Below the pieces are notes generated by a model, which saw only the letters and a list, made by a program, of their open reading frames with translations, was not told the origin of the DNA and searched no databases. A stretch of DNA of 64,000 bases from Paenibacillus sp. FSL R5-0912 (GTDB taxonomy: Bacteria > Bacillota > Bacilli > Paenibacillales > Paenibacillaceae), in contig NZ_CP009282.1 of assembly GCF_000758605.1 (NCBI RefSeq), positions 1,612,001 through 1,676,000 of the forward strand. Reading direction: 5' to 3'. The first letter of the stretch is position 1. Each line of letters opens with the position of its first letter. Shown in pieces: positions 7,828 through 17,612 of this stretch. The position numbers were made by a program, and so were the translations under genes.

Positions 7828-8610
7828 ATGGGAGCACCGTTTGATCTTAGTTTTGTATTCTCTTTTCTGCCTAAGCTGCTGACTACGCTGAGCACAACAC
7901 TGCTGATCGTAGCCTGTTCGCTGCTGGCAGGTGTGATTGTCGGATTTATCATTGCCCTTCCCCGCCTCTACAAGGTGCCGGTCCTGAAGACCTGCGCAGA
8001 GGTGTACATCTCATTCTTCCGGGGGACGCCGATTCTGATCCAATTGTTCCTGTTCTATTACGGTCTGCCCGAGGTGCTGAAGCTGGTAAATCTCGATATG
8101 ACGCGGACGCCGGTGCTGGTATTCGTAATTCTGACCTACGGCCTGCATACGGGAGCTTTCATGTCGGAGATGATCCGCGCTTCGGTAACGGCTGTCGATA
8201 AAGGCCAGGTGGAAGCGGCTTACGCCACGGGGATGACCTCTTATCAGGCTTTTACCCGGATCGTATTGCCCCAGGCACTGGGGATTGCCATTCCGGTGTT
8301 CTCGAACCTGGTCATTGCGCTGCTGAAGGATACTTCGCTTGCGTTCACGCTGGGCGTGATGGAGATGACGGGTAAGGCGCAGACTTTGGGCAGCGTGACC
8401 CAGCATTTTATTGAAACCTATATTGCACTTGCACTTATCTATCTCGTGATTAGCTTTACGATTGAGAAGCTGCTGCTGGTGGCGGAACGCCGGTTACTCC
8501 GTCATGAAGACCAGGGCAGTCCGGTGAAGCGGAAATTCAGTCTGCAGAAAAAAGCGTCCTACCGCCATATCATTGCGGACATGGGACCGGGTAAAGGAGG
8601 CGGCGCGTAA
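7828..8610 (+). CDS. Amino-acid ABC transporter permease (TcyL-like)
   Basis: 260 residues, HisM/GlnP family. Hydrophobic helices start at about residue 15; FFRGTPILIQLFLFYYGLPE and the EAA loop EAAYATGMTSYQAFTRIVLPQA (contact with the ATPase) are clear. AGGAGGGG precedes the ATG. The stop TAA shares one base with the next ATG. It forms a heterodimeric channel with the following permease. The C-terminal tail (about 230-260) is basic and longer than usual. Confidence 0.88.
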   Translation: MGAPFDLSFVFSFLPKLLTTLSTTLLIVACSLLAGVIVGFIIALPRLYKVPVLKTCAEVYISFFRGTPILIQLFLFYYGLPEVLKLVNLDMTRTPVLVFVILTYGLHTGAFMSEMIRASVTAVDKGQVEAAYATGMTSYQAFTRIVLPQALGIAIPVFSNLVIALLKDTSLAFTLGVMEMTGKAQTLGSVTQHFIETYIALALIYLVISFTIEKLLLVAERRLLRHEDQGSPVKRKFSLQKKASYRHIIADMGPGKGGGA

Positions 8611-9320
8611 TGAAGCTGGACCCATCGTTTATCTGGACGGCGTTCCTGCAGATTCTGGGTGCCATTCCTACAACGCTGTATATCACGGTAGTCTCAGTAT
8701 TGGCCGGTTTCGCGATTGGAATTGTGGTGGCACTGGTCCGGATTTATAAAGTACCTGTCCTGTATCCGCTGGCGGTGGGGTATGTCACCTTCATCCGCGG
8801 CACCCCGATGCTGACTCATCTGCTGCTGATCTATTTCGGGCTGCCGATGATTATCGACGGGCTTGCTGTACAGTTCGGATGGAGCTTCCGCTCGGTGTCG
8901 ATTCCGATGATCGGCTTCGCCTACATTTCCTTCTCCATTACAGCAGGAGCCTATATGTCCGAGGTGGTCCGTTCCGGCCTGCTGGCGGTGGACCGCGGTC
9001 AGATCGAAGCTGCACATTCCATAGGGATGAGTACTCCCCAGGCGCTCCGGCGGATCGTATTCCCCCAGGCGCTGGCGGCGAGCCTGCCCAATCTGTCGAA
9101 TTCCGTGATCGGAATGCTGCACGGGTCTACGCTTGCTTTTACCGTATCGGTCGTGGATATCAATGCCCAGGCGCAAATCGTAGCTTCGACAAACTGGAAA
9201 TTCTTCGAGGCGTATCTGGCGGCGGCGCTGATCTTCTGGGGGCTGACCTTCCTCATTGAGCGGGCCACCGCCCTGATCGAAAAACGGATAAATCTGTATA
9301 ACCGGGGTGGAGTCGCATGA
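8610..9320 (+). CDS. Amino-acid ABC transporter permease (TcyM-like)
   Basis: 236 residues, same family as the preceding permease. Helix-rich, with [19 protein letters not shown] and the EAA loop [22 protein letters not shown]. Overlaps its neighbours at both ends (one base upstream, ATGA downstream), so all three membrane/ATPase genes are coupled. Second half of the transport channel. Confidence 0.88.
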   Translation: MKLDPSFIWTAFLQILGAIPTTLYITVVSVLAGFAIGIVVALVRIYKVPVLYPLAVGYVTFIRGTPMLTHLLLIYFGLPMIIDGLAVQFGWSFRSVSIPMIGFAYISFSITAGAYMSEVVRSGLLAVDRGQIEAAHSIGMSTPQALRRIVFPQALAASLPNLSNSVIGMLHGSTLAFTVSVVDINAQAQIVASTNWKFFEAYLAAALIFWGLTFLIERATALIEKRINLYNRGGVA

Positions 9321-10069
9321 TTAAGCTGGAACGTATATCGAAGTCTTTCGGGCGCCATCAGGTACTGAACAATATTGATCTGAAGGTGTCCAAAGGGGAG
9401 GTTGTCGTCATTCTCGGCCCCAGCGGTTCCGGCAAAACAACCCTGCTGCGCTGTGTGAATTATCTGGAGAAGCCAAGCGGCGGCGAAATCTCGATCGGTG
9501 AGTTCAAGCTGGACTGCCGGCATGCCCGCAAAAAGGATATTCACCAGCTGCGGCAAAAAACGGCCATGGTCTTCCAGCAATACAATCTGTTCCGCCACAA
9601 AACGGCGCTGGAGAATGTGATGGAAGGGCTGCTGATCGTCAAGAAGCTTCCGAAGGAGGAAGCACGGAAGAGAAGCATCGCACTGCTGGAAAAGGTCGGC
9701 TTAGCAAGCAAGCTGGATGCCTATCCAAGCCAGCTGTCCGGCGGCCAGCAGCAGCGGGTCGGCATTGCCCGGGCGCTGGCGCTGGAGCCGGAAGTGATTC
9801 TGTTCGATGAGCCGACCTCTGCACTCGACCCGGAGCTGGTTGGCGAAGTGCTTGCGGTGATCCGCAAGATTGCCAAAGAAGGGATAACGATGATTGTGGT
9901 GACGCATGAGATGGGTTTTGCCCGCGATGTGGCGAACCATGTGGTGTTCATGGACGGCGGCGTGATTGTAGAAGAAGGCACACCCACCGAGGTGTTCAAC
10001 CATCCGCGTGAAGAAAGAACGAAGCAGTTCCTGAAGCGGATTACGCCGGAGCTGAACTATTCCATCTAG
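9317..10069 (+). CDS. Amino-acid ABC transporter ATP-binding protein (TcyN-like)
   Basis: 250 residues with every ABC motif: Walker [11 protein letters not shown]-loop MVFQQYNLF, signature LSGGQQQR, Walker [13 protein letters not shown] and switch His in VVTHEMGF. Closest in style to polar-amino-acid (GlnQ/TcyN) ATPases. Powers the two preceding permeases. Start overlaps the permease stop by four bases; the next gene starts 11 bases downstream. Confidence 0.92.
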   Translation: MIKLERISKSFGRHQVLNNIDLKVSKGEVVVILGPSGSGKTTLLRCVNYLEKPSGGEISIGEFKLDCRHARKKDIHQLRQKTAMVFQQYNLFRHKTALENVMEGLLIVKKLPKEEARKRSIALLEKVGLASKLDAYPSQLSGGQQQRVGIARALALEPEVILFDEPTSALDPELVGEVLAVIRKIAKEGITMIVVTHEMGFARDVANHVVFMDGGVIVEEGTPTEVFNHPREERTKQFLKRITPELNYSI

Positions 10070-10080
10070 GAGGCATAACT

Positions 10081-11103
10081 ATGGCGATTACAATCAGCGT
10101 TTTGGATCAAAGCCCGATTTATCCGGGAGAGACGCCGGAGGAGGCCTTTCAGCATACCATCAAGCTGGCGCAGCTGTCGGAGCGTCTCGGCTTCCGCCGG
10201 TTCTGGGTATCCGAGCATCATGATTCCGAGCAGGTGGCCGGTTCTTCACCGGAGGTGCTGATCTCGCATCTGCTGGCCAAGACTGAGAGTATCCGCATCG
10301 GGTCCGGCGGGATTATGTTGCAGCACTACAGCCCTTATAAGGTGGCTGAGAACTTCAACGTGCTGGCTTCGCTGGCGCCGGGCCGTGTAGATCTGGGCGT
10401 CGGGCGTGCTCCCGGCGGGCTGCCGCGCAGTACGCAGGCGCTGCAGCAGGGAGGCGGCGAGGCTCCTTCACTGACCGATAAAATCATAGAGCTGGAGAAA
10501 TATGTACATAACCGGCTGGAGGAGGATCATCCGCTCACCGGGCTGAAGGCTGGCCCGCTGCCCGGAACTCCGCCGCAGCTGTATTTACTGGGGGCCAGTG
10601 TCGCCAGTGCCGAAATCGCTGCGGAATTGGGGCTGCCGTATGTGTTCTCTTTGTTCATCGGCGGCGATCAGGCCGTTGCCCTGGAAGCGGTGCGTGCTTA
10701 CCGCAGCGGCTTCAATACCAGCAGCGGGAAGGAGCCGCAAGTGATTATCGCGCTGGCTGTAATCGTGGCCGATACGGAAGAGGAGGCCAAAGAGCTAGGC
10801 GGAGCGCATAAGCTGATCCGCATTCAACTCGCCAGCGGGAAGAAGCTGACGGTGGCCACCCGCGAGCAGGCGGAGGAGTTCACCCGCCAGACCACGGAGC
10901 CTTACACCCTGGAAGAACGGGAGCCGGAGGTTACCAAAGGAACGAAGGAAAGTGTCCGCGGGCAGCTGCTGGCGTTGGCTGAGGCATCCGGGGTGGAGGA
11001 GTTTATTATCACGACCAATGTGCAGCCCTTTGACAAACGGCTGCGTTCCTTCGAGCTGCTGGCTGAAGCGCTCGCCGGGGTTCCGGCGGAGGCCTCATCA
11101 TGA
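10081..11103 (+). CDS. LLM-class flavin-dependent oxidoreductase (MsnO/CmoO-like)
   Basis: 340 residues, bacterial-luciferase-like TIM barrel: RRFWVSEHHD near the N-terminus, IRIGSGGIMLQHYSPYKVAE and APGRVDLGVGRAPGG, hallmarks of the single-component-like MsnO subgroup. It uses reduced flavin and oxygen. In the related B. subtilis operon a CmoO-type enzyme works beside CmoJ on N-acetyl-S-alkyl cysteines. AGGAGG lies 6 bases upstream; its end overlaps the M20 gene by four bases. Confidence 0.85.
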   Translation: MAITISVLDQSPIYPGETPEEAFQHTIKLAQLSERLGFRRFWVSEHHDSEQVAGSSPEVLISHLLAKTESIRIGSGGIMLQHYSPYKVAENFNVLASLAPGRVDLGVGRAPGGLPRSTQALQQGGGEAPSLTDKIIELEKYVHNRLEEDHPLTGLKAGPLPGTPPQLYLLGASVASAEIAAELGLPYVFSLFIGGDQAVALEAVRAYRSGFNTSSGKEPQVIIALAVIVADTEEEAKELGGAHKLIRIQLASGKKLTVATREQAEEFTRQTTEPYTLEEREPEVTKGTKESVRGQLLALAEASGVEEFIITTNVQPFDKRLRSFELLAEALAGVPAEASS

Positions 11104-12299
11104 CAAGTACAACTGCGGAATCCGCTGCACAGGCAGTTAACAGGTTATCGTTCAATGAGCGGCTGGCCCAGATCCGCCGTCATCTGCATCGGCATCCTGA
11201 ACTCTCTAATGAAGAATATGAAACTACGAAATATATTACCTCACTGCTCAAGCAGGTAGGCGTGAAGATAGCAGATTACGGGCTGAAGACCGGAGTGATT
11301 GCTGAAATCGGCGGCTTGCAGGGCGGTCCGGTGATTGCCTTGCGGGCCGACATCGATGCACTGCCGATTCAGGAAGAAACCGTATTGCCTTATGCCTCGC
11401 AGGTTCCCGGCAGAATGCATGCCTGCGGCCATGACTTCCATACGGCGGCGCTGCTGGGGGCGGTTTATCAGCTGAAGGATCAGGAGAGCAGCCTGAAGGG
11501 AACGGTCCGCTTCTTGTTCCAGCCTGCCGAGGAGAAGGCAAAAGGCGCGCAGCAGATCATCGCTGCCGGAGGGCTGAATAATGTCCGCGCGGTCATCGGG
11601 ATGCATAATAAGCCGGATCTGCCGGTAGGGACCATCGGTATTAAGGAAGGTCCGCTGATGGCAGCTGCTGACGGCTTCATAGCGGAGATCCGCGGGTTCG
11701 GAACCCATGCGGCAGTGCCGGAAGCCGGTATAGACCCCATCGTAGCAGCTTCCCATATCGTTACGGCGCTGCAGTCCATCGTCAGCCGGAATGTGAGCAG
11801 CCTGAACAGTGCCGTCATCAGCGTTACGCAGATTCACAGCGGGAACTCGTGGAATATCATCCCGGAAACGGCGGTGCTGGAAGGGACGATACGTTCGTTC
11901 GACGAAGCGGTGCGCGGCAGGGTGCTGAAGCGCTTCGAAGAGGTGGTGACTGGTGTTGCGGCCGCACTGAGTGCCGAAGCCAGCGTGCGCTGGATCGGCG
12001 GACCGCCGCCGGTTATCAATGACGCGCTGCTGGCCCGGCTTGGAGAAGAAACGGCCGCGGACCTTGGCTATACCTCTGTTAAGCCGGTACCATCACCGGC
12101 CGGAGAGGACTTCGCCTTCTACCAGCGGGAGGTTCCCGGTTTATTTGTCTTTACCGGCACGGCCGGAAGCCGGGAATGGCATCACCCTAAGTTCGATCTG
12201 GACGAAGCGGCTCTGCCTGTGGGTGCCGGGTTCTTCAGCAGTCTGGCGGTACGGGTGCTGGAGCATTTCGCGGCTGAAGGGGGTGCGGATCATAGCTGA
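11100..12299 (+). CDS. M20-family amidohydrolase / N-acyl-amino-acid deacetylase (SndA-like)
   Basis: 399 residues. Metal ligands of the M20D family are in place: RADIDALPI, MHACGHDFHTA, FQPAEEKAKG, VIGMHNKPDLP and a late EDFAFYQREVPG His/Glu region. SndA-type enzymes remove the N-acetyl group after the C-S bond is cleaved, closing the salvage cycle opened by the operon's acetyltransferase. Starts within the preceding stop (ATGA). A second M20 enzyme ends the operon at 15325, so two acyl substrates or a redundant step are possible. Confidence 0.87.
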   Translation: MTSTTAESAAQAVNRLSFNERLAQIRRHLHRHPELSNEEYETTKYITSLLKQVGVKIADYGLKTGVIAEIGGLQGGPVIALRADIDALPIQEETVLPYASQVPGRMHACGHDFHTAALLGAVYQLKDQESSLKGTVRFLFQPAEEKAKGAQQIIAAGGLNNVRAVIGMHNKPDLPVGTIGIKEGPLMAAADGFIAEIRGFGTHAAVPEAGIDPIVAASHIVTALQSIVSRNVSSLNSAVISVTQIHSGNSWNIIPETAVLEGTIRSFDEAVRGRVLKRFEEVVTGVAAALSAEASVRWIGGPPPVINDALLARLGEETAADLGYTSVKPVPSPAGEDFAFYQREVPGLFVFTGTAGSREWHHPKFDLDEAALPVGAGFFSSLAVRVLEHFAAEGGADHS

Positions 12300-13473
12300 C
12301 CATCCCGTATATGACGTGATCATTGTTGGCGCAGGGTCGATGGGAATGAGCGCGGGTTATCATCTGGCCCGGCGCGGCGTGAGGACGCTGCTGATCGATG
12401 CTTTTGATCCGCCGCATACCGAAGGCAGCCATCACGGGGAGATCCGGCTGATCCGGCATGCCTATAGCGGAGATCCGGCCTATATTGACCTGGCGCTCCG
12501 TGCCCAGGTGCTATGGGAAGAGGCCGAAGCGGAGAGCGGGACGGAGTTGCTTGTCCCTTCAGGCGTGCTCAATCTGGCAGACAGCGGCGTCTATTCCTTC
12601 GCCGGTCGCCTGGCGGAAGCGCGTAAGCGGAAGGTCCGGGCCGAGCAGCTGGATGCGGAGGAGATCCGCCGCCGCTGGCCGGCGCTGAAGCTTCCGGAAT
12701 CCTTCGAGGCGATGTATGAGCCGGATGCGGGTTACCTCTACAGTGAACGGTGCATAACAGCCTACCGGCAGCTGGCACTGGCTCATGGTGCAGAGCTGCT
12801 GACGAACACACCTGTGCTGAATGTAACGGCCCGCGAAGGAAGTGTCACCGTTCATACGAAGAACGGCGATTATCAGGGGGCGGCTGCTGTGCTCAGCGCT
12901 GGAGCCTGGTTCAGTTCATTATCACCCTTCGTCAGCCTGCCGATTAAGGCCGTCCGTAAGGTAGTGGGCTGGTTTGGGAGTACGCCGGACTTCGAGGCCG
13001 GGAAGTTCCCAGGCTTCACGCTGGGCGCTGAGGAAGGAGGCTTCTACGGCTTCCCCAGCATCGGCGGTGCTGGACTGAAGATCGGCCGCCATGATACAGG
13101 CGAGGAATGGAGGCCCGGCGAACCGCTGGCACCGTTCGGCAGTCTGGAGAGCGATGAAGACGATCTTCGCCGTGTATTGGAGGCTTATATGCCTGGCGCA
13201 GCCGGGAAGCTGCTTAAAGGGTCCGTCTGTAAATATGAGCATACGCCGGATGAGGATTTCATTATTGACCGCCACCCGGCCTACAGCAATGTGCTGCTGG
13301 CCGGAGGCTTCTCGGGACATGGCTTCAAATTCTCCAGCGTGGTCGGGGAGATCCTCGCAGATTTGGCTGTACAGGGAAATACTAGGCAGAATATTGCGCC
13401 ATTTGTGCTGTCACGCTTCCCTACCAGGCCTGACCAGCCGCAACCGAAACTTATATTGGAGGAGATCGAATGA
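12283..13473 (+). CDS. FAD-dependent N-methyl-amino-acid oxidase (monomeric sarcosine oxidase/SolA-like)
   Basis: About 396 residues from the GTG at 12283. The FAD Rossmann motif VIIVGAGSMGMSAGYHLARR begins near residue 11, followed by DAFDPPHTEGSHHGEIRLIR, very close to Bacillus monomeric sarcosine oxidase. Near the C-terminus VCKYEHTPDEDFIID keeps the Cys that carries the covalent flavin in that family, then GFSGHGFKFS. It would oxidise a secondary amine (N-methyl amino acid) to imine and H2O2. The frame is open far upstream (to 11971), but that part overlaps the M20 gene and adds nothing conserved. It overlaps the M20 gene by 17 bases and the DinB gene by four. Not a member of the B. subtilis version of the operon. 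Confidence 0.82.
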   Translation: MRIIADHPVYDVIIVGAGSMGMSAGYHLARRGVRTLLIDAFDPPHTEGSHHGEIRLIRHAYSGDPAYIDLALRAQVLWEEAEAESGTELLVPSGVLNLADSGVYSFAGRLAEARKRKVRAEQLDAEEIRRRWPALKLPESFEAMYEPDAGYLYSERCITAYRQLALAHGAELLTNTPVLNVTAREGSVTVHTKNGDYQGAAAVLSAGAWFSSLSPFVSLPIKAVRKVVGWFGSTPDFEAGKFPGFTLGAEEGGFYGFPSIGGAGLKIGRHDTGEEWRPGEPLAPFGSLESDEDDLRRVLEAYMPGAAGKLLKGSVCKYEHTPDEDFIIDRHPAYSNVLLAGGFSGHGFKFSSVVGEILADLAVQGNTRQNIAPFVLSRFPTRPDQPQPKLILEEIE

Positions 13474-13961
13474 GTAGTGTGGAGCTAACAGAGTACTTGA
13501 ATACGCACGGGCAATTGATGCAGGCACTGGAAGGCTTATCCGATGAGCATCTGAAGTGGAAGGCGGAGCCGGCCAGCTGGAGCGTAACCGAGGTACTGTC
13601 ACATCTGGCTGATCACAGCATTGTGGTCTCCTTCCGTATCCGTGATATTCTGGCGGATACGAAGGTGCAGCTTCCGGCATTCAATCAGGATGCCTGGGTC
13701 AGCGGGCAGCACAGCAATCTGGGTAAGGCGACAGACAGCCTGGAGCTGTTCCGCAGCCTGCTGCATTACAATAGTCTCCTGCTGGGAAGACTGACTGCCG
13801 CAGAATGGGAGAAAAGCGGGATTAATGTCAAGGGAGACACCGTCCGGATTGCCGATATCGTCCGCAGCTTCACCGCCCATGTGCAGAACCATCTGGCCCA
13901 GATCGAACGGGTCAAGCGGGGAGCAGAAGCCAGTCTCTCTGCCCAGCAAGCCACTTTGTAA
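13470..13961 (+). CDS. DinB/YfiT-like metal-dependent four-helix protein
   Basis: 163 residues. The four-helix DinB pattern is visible: LEGLSDEHLKWKAEPASWSVTEVLSHLADHS and, at the C-terminus, FTAHVQNHLAQIERVKRG, which supply the His residues that usually bind one metal. Many DinB-fold proteins are bacillithiol- or mycothiol-dependent transferases, so a thiol-transfer step in this sulfur operon is attractive, but this is inference. Starts in the oxidase stop (ATGA). Confidence 0.75.
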   Translation: MSSVELTEYLNTHGQLMQALEGLSDEHLKWKAEPASWSVTEVLSHLADHSIVVSFRIRDILADTKVQLPAFNQDAWVSGQHSNLGKATDSLELFRSLLHYNSLLLGRLTAAEWEKSGINVKGDTVRIADIVRSFTAHVQNHLAQIERVKRGAEASLSAQQATL

Positions 13962-13990
13962 TGAATACACAACCTTGAGGAGGAATGAAC

Positions 13991-15328
13991 ATGACTAAAG
14001 CGAGACAATTGAAGCTGGGAGCACTGCTGCACGGGGTTGGAGGAAGCACCTCCATGTGGCGTCATCCCGATGCGAAGCCTGATGCCAGTGTGAACTTTGA
14101 GCTATACAAGGAATGGGTGCGCAAAGCGGAGGAAGGCAAGCTGGATCTGATCTTCATTGCAGATGGTCTGTTCATCAATGAGAAGTCTATCCCTCATTTC
14201 CTCAACCGTTTCGAGCCGCTGACGATTCTTAGTGCACTGGCGGCGGTCAGCAGCCGTATTGGTCTGGTAGGTACCCTGTCCACCTCCTACAGTGAACCGT
14301 TTACTGTGGCCCGGCAATTCGGCTCGCTGGATGTCATCAGCGGCGGACGGGCCGGCTGGAATGTGGTGACCTCACCGCTTGAAGGCTCAGCTCTTAACTA
14401 CAGCAAGAAGGAGCATCCCGATCATGGCAAGCGGTACCGCATTGCCGCCGAATATCTGGAGGTAGCGCGCGGGCTGTGGGATTCATGGGAGGATGATGCA
14501 TTTGTCCGCAATAAGGAGACGGGCGTCTTCTTCGATCCGGGGAAAGTGCACACGCTTGATCACCAGGGTGAATTCTTCTCTGTGAAGGGACCGCTGAATA
14601 TCGCCCGCTCGAAGCAGGGACAGCCGGTTATTTTCCAGGCAGGGTCCTCAGAGGTCGGCAAAGATTATGCCTCGAGTGTAGCAGATGCCGTCTTCACGGG
14701 TCATGACACGCTGAAGTCTGCCCAGGAATTCTATAAGGATGTGAAAACCCGCGTAGCTTCGTTTGGGCGCAATCCCGAAGAAGTGCTGATCTTCCCTGGA
14801 ATAGCACCGATTCTGGGAGCTACCCCTGAGGAGGCGGAACGCAAATACCAGGAGGTTGCCGGTCTGGTGACGATCGAGAATGCGCTGAACTATCTGGGCA
14901 GGTTCTTCGAGCATCATGATTTCTCGCAGTATCCGCTGGATGAGCCATTCCCGGATGTCGGTGATCTGGGCCGGAACAGCTTCCAGAGCGGCACGGACAA
15001 AATCAAAAAGGATGCTAAAGAACAGGGCTTAACTCTGCGGCAGGTAGCCTTGCAGTCTGCTACGCCTCGCAGCAGCTTCATCGGCACGCCGGAGCAGGTG
15101 GCTGATCAGATTCAGACCTGGTTCGAGGCCGGAGCAGCCGATGGCTTCATGCTGGCAGCCGCCGTACCGAACGGGCTGGAGGAATTTGTGGATCTGGTCG
15201 TTCCGATTCTGCAGGAACGCGGACTGTTCCGCACCGAATACGAAAGCGATACGCTGCGGGGCAATCTCGGACTGCCAGTGCCGGAGAACCGTTACTCTAA
15301 GGCTTCTGAACCGGCAGGGCAGGTGTGA
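13991..15328 (+). CDS. NtaA/DszA-family flavin monooxygenase (CmoJ-like)
   Basis: About 445 residues, LLM-class NtaA/SnaA/DszA branch: [60 protein letters not shown] and [15 protein letters not shown] are the family's signatures. CmoJ (YtnJ) of B. subtilis, in the equivalent position, cleaves the C-S bond of N-acetyl-S-alkyl cysteines with reduced flavin from a partner reductase. GAGGAGG sits eight bases before the ATG at 13991; an ATG at 13985 is too close to it. Overlaps the last gene by four bases (GTGA). Confidence 0.88.
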   Translation: MTKARQLKLGALLHGVGGSTSMWRHPDAKPDASVNFELYKEWVRKAEEGKLDLIFIADGLFINEKSIPHFLNRFEPLTILSALAAVSSRIGLVGTLSTSYSEPFTVARQFGSLDVISGGRAGWNVVTSPLEGSALNYSKKEHPDHGKRYRIAAEYLEVARGLWDSWEDDAFVRNKETGVFFDPGKVHTLDHQGEFFSVKGPLNIARSKQGQPVIFQAGSSEVGKDYASSVADAVFTGHDTLKSAQEFYKDVKTRVASFGRNPEEVLIFPGIAPILGATPEEAERKYQEVAGLVTIENALNYLGRFFEHHDFSQYPLDEPFPDVGDLGRNSFQSGTDKIKKDAKEQGLTLRQVALQSATPRSSFIGTPEQVADQIQTWFEAGAADGFMLAAAVPNGLEEFVDLVVPILQERGLFRTEYESDTLRGNLGLPVPENRYSKASEPAGQV

Positions 15329-16566
15329 CGCAAATGCAGTCCGGTGCAGACCGTCTGAAACCGGATCTTGAAGCCATGATGAAGTATGCCGGCGGGCTGG
15401 AGGCGGAGCTGATCGCGATCCGCCGTGATCTGCACAGCCATCCGGAGCTGCTCTACGATGTGGCCCGCACTTCCGGCAAGGTTGCTGCGCACCTGGAGTC
15501 ATGGGGGATTGAAGTGCGGCGGAATGTGGGCCGGCATTTCGGGAGGGGAGTCACCGGGACGCTGCGGGGAACGGCAGGGAGCGGACCGGTAATTCTGCTG
15601 CGGGCGGATATGGACGCGCTGCCGGTTGCTGAGCTGAATGAGGTGGACTATAAGTCCAGGAATCCTGGTGTTATGCACGCCTGCGGGCATGACGCCCATA
15701 CGGCGATGCTGCTCGGGGCCGCGCAGACACTGGCGGCATTCCGGCATCAGCTGAGCGGGACGGTGATCTTCGTCTTTCAGCCGTCGGAGGAAGGCGCAAG
15801 CCGGAGTCCGCTGGACGGGCACCTGCTCTCCGGCGGTAGGGATATGATCGAAGACGGCATTCTAGAAGGTGTGGACCAGTGTTATGCGCTGCATGTGATG
15901 CCGGAGCTTGCCGTTGGTAGGCTGGGCATTCATCCCCGGTATGCCATGGCGGCCTCAAGCCATTTCACCGTGAAATTCCGGGGCACCGCCGGACATCACA
16001 GCGCACCGCATGAAGCGGTCGATGCTATACAGATGGCGGCACGGTTTGTGACCGAAGCCAATGGGCTGATGGCCAATCGGATCAATCCGTCGGAAGCAGC
16101 GGTGCTGGCCTTCGGCACACTGCGTGCTGGAACAGCAATCAATGTCATTGCTGAGCACAGTGAGCTGACCGGCACCTTCAGAGCCTTCACGAAATCAACC
16201 GTCAGCCGGATTACGGAAGGACTGAAGCGCCACGCTGCAGCGATAGCCTCGGCATATGGAGGCAGCAGCAGCCTGGAGCTGCGCGAAGGCATTGCCGTGG
16301 TGAACGACGGCTTGGCCGTTCAGCGGATGCTCGGCGCAGCGCGCAAGGTGCTGGGAGATGAGAAGGCGTATCTGCTGGAGCAGCCGAGCCTGGCCGGGGA
16401 AGATTTCGGCTGGTATCTCGATCAGGTGCCCGGGGCGTTTGCCTTTATCGGCTGCGGCAATGCGGAACAGGGGATAACCTATGCGCTTCACCAGCCCCGG
16501 TTCAACATTGATGAGGCTGTGCTGGTACAGGGCGCCAGAGTATTGGTGAGGCTTGCTGCTGAGTAG
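15325..16566 (+). CDS. M20-family amidohydrolase (second copy, last gene of the operon)
   Basis: 413 residues from a GTG that overlaps the monooxygenase stop; an ATG follows at 15334. M20D motifs: [48 protein letters not shown] and [20 protein letters not shown]. Similar in plan to the M20 enzyme at 11100 but clearly diverged (for example FQPSEEGAS against FQPAEEKAK), so it is a paralogue with perhaps a different acyl or amino-acid preference. A bidirectional terminator follows. Confidence 0.86.
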   Translation: MTQMQSGADRLKPDLEAMMKYAGGLEAELIAIRRDLHSHPELLYDVARTSGKVAAHLESWGIEVRRNVGRHFGRGVTGTLRGTAGSGPVILLRADMDALPVAELNEVDYKSRNPGVMHACGHDAHTAMLLGAAQTLAAFRHQLSGTVIFVFQPSEEGASRSPLDGHLLSGGRDMIEDGILEGVDQCYALHVMPELAVGRLGIHPRYAMAASSHFTVKFRGTAGHHSAPHEAVDAIQMAARFVTEANGLMANRINPSEAAVLAFGTLRAGTAINVIAEHSELTGTFRAFTKSTVSRITEGLKRHAAAIASAYGGSSSLELREGIAVVNDGLAVQRMLGAARKVLGDEKAYLLEQPSLAGEDFGWYLDQVPGAFAFIGCGNAEQGITYALHQPRFNIDEAVLVQGARVLVRLAAE

Positions 16567-16619
16567 TATTAAATCAGGTATATTACACATTTGGATAAAT
16601 TGTATATCAGCAAAAGAAA

Positions 16620-16651
16620 GGATGCCAGCCCTTATGAAAAGGGAGGCATCC
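16620..16651. terminator. Bidirectional terminator between sulfur operon and pspA
   Basis: GGATGCC..CCCTT, a 5-base loop, AAGGG.GGCATCC. T-rich flank on the right and A-rich flank on the left allow use from both sides, serving the operon ending at 16566 and the convergent pspA gene. Confidence 0.75.
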
Positions 16652-16679
16652 TTGTTGTTGCTGACCTCACGCTGTCAGC

Positions 16680-17348
16680 TTATTTGCGGTTACGCAGGCG
16701 CTCAAGCTCAGCCTCTACCGCGCTATTCATCGGAGATTCAGGAGCTGCTGCTGCTGTTAGTCCGGATTGCTCAGCAAGGGCTTCCTGCATGGCAATCTTG
16801 TCCTCCATCCGTTCGAAGCCGCGGGATGCGCTGCCGGCGTTCAATACCTGGCCACGGCATCCGGCCGGGGAACCAGAGGCGCTTGCTTGAGCCGCCTGCT
16901 TCATCTCTGCCGCTTTGCGGGCACGTTCCGCCAGCTCGGCTCTTTTGGCTTTGAGGCGTTTATGTTCTTCCTTCACATTCGCCAGTTGAACCTCAAGCGA
17001 GGCGAGTGTGGCCTGAGTCTCCTGCAGTCCGGCTGTGCATTCCTGTCCGCTCTCCGTATAGCGCAGTTTAGCCATTACCGCAGCGCGGGCTGCCGGCTCA
17101 TTGCCTTCACTCATGGCTTGAACGGCTTCCGCTTCGCTGCGCTCCGCAAGCACCTGATATTCATAGATGCGGCGCTCCAGCACACTGGCAGCGGCTTTGA
17201 ATTCACGCTGTTTGCTCTCGGCATCGGTGATTTTATCCTCCAGATCCCGCAGATACTGGCCGGTAAGCAGCATCGGATCTTCCAGTTTGTTCAATCCCTC
17301 GTGGATAGCTGCTTTGGTTAACGTTGTGATTCTTTGAAATATACTCAT
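16680..17348 (-). CDS. pspA: PspA/IM30 phage-shock membrane-maintenance protein
   Basis: 222 residues. The N-terminus MSIFQRITTLTKAAIHEGLNKLEDP is the amphipathic membrane-binding helix of PspA, and residues about 25-145 are a long coiled coil (LRDLEDKITDAESKQREFKA, VLERRIYEYQVLAERSEAEA). ESCRT-III-like protein that coats damaged membrane. The segment about 155-175 (GSPAGCRGQVLNAGSAS) breaks the coil and includes Cys, a little unusual. Lies just upstream of the PspC gene on the same strand, a usual envelope-stress pairing. Confidence 0.88.
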   Translation of the reverse strand: MSIFQRITTLTKAAIHEGLNKLEDPMLLTGQYLRDLEDKITDAESKQREFKAAASVLERRIYEYQVLAERSEAEAVQAMSEGNEPAARAAVMAKLRYTESGQECTAGLQETQATLASLEVQLANVKEEHKRLKAKRAELAERARKAAEMKQAAQASASGSPAGCRGQVLNAGSASRGFERMEDKIAMQEALAEQSGLTAAAAPESPMNSAVEAELERLRNRK

Positions 17349-17396
17349 GATTATGATCTCCTTTTTAGTTGGGGTAGGTGTAGCAGAAATGAAGGA

Positions 17397-17612
17397 TTAG
17401 TAGTCGAAACCGTCAGTGAAGCCGCCGTAGGATTCTTTGGGCACAATGACACTGCCGATGACATAGAGGACTAGGACGGTACCGAAGCTAAATACGGCAG
17501 CGGCGGCTACGAGCAATCTAACAAGGGTAGTGTCAACATTGAGCCAGCGTGCCAATCCTCCGCATAAGCCTGTAAGTTTGCTGTCAGTTACGGAACGGGT
17601 TAATTTTTTCAT
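17397..17612 (-). CDS. Short PspC-domain membrane protein
   Basis: 71 residues from the ATG at 17612, preceded by AGAGAGGAAG; the frame is open further upstream but without a start context. KKLTRSVTDSKLTGLCGGLARWLNVDTTLVRL is the PspC N-terminal motif; the rest is one transmembrane segment (AAAAVFSFGTVLVLYVIGSVIVP). Probably the membrane partner or sensor for the adjacent PspA, transcribed before it. Confidence 0.85.
   Translation of the reverse strand: MKKLTRSVTDSKLTGLCGGLARWLNVDTTLVRLLVAAAAVFSFGTVLVLYVIGSVIVPKESYGGFTDGFDY

Noticed and set aside
6887..7837. 316-codon open frame on the minus strand across the transporter receptor gene
   Set aside because: It is the mirror of a well-supported lipoprotein gene in a GC-rich region, has no ribosome site and its protein shows no motif.
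11971..12282. N-terminal extension of the sarcosine-oxidase-like frame
   Set aside because: It lies entirely within the M20 gene in another frame and the conserved FAD motif begins only after 12283.
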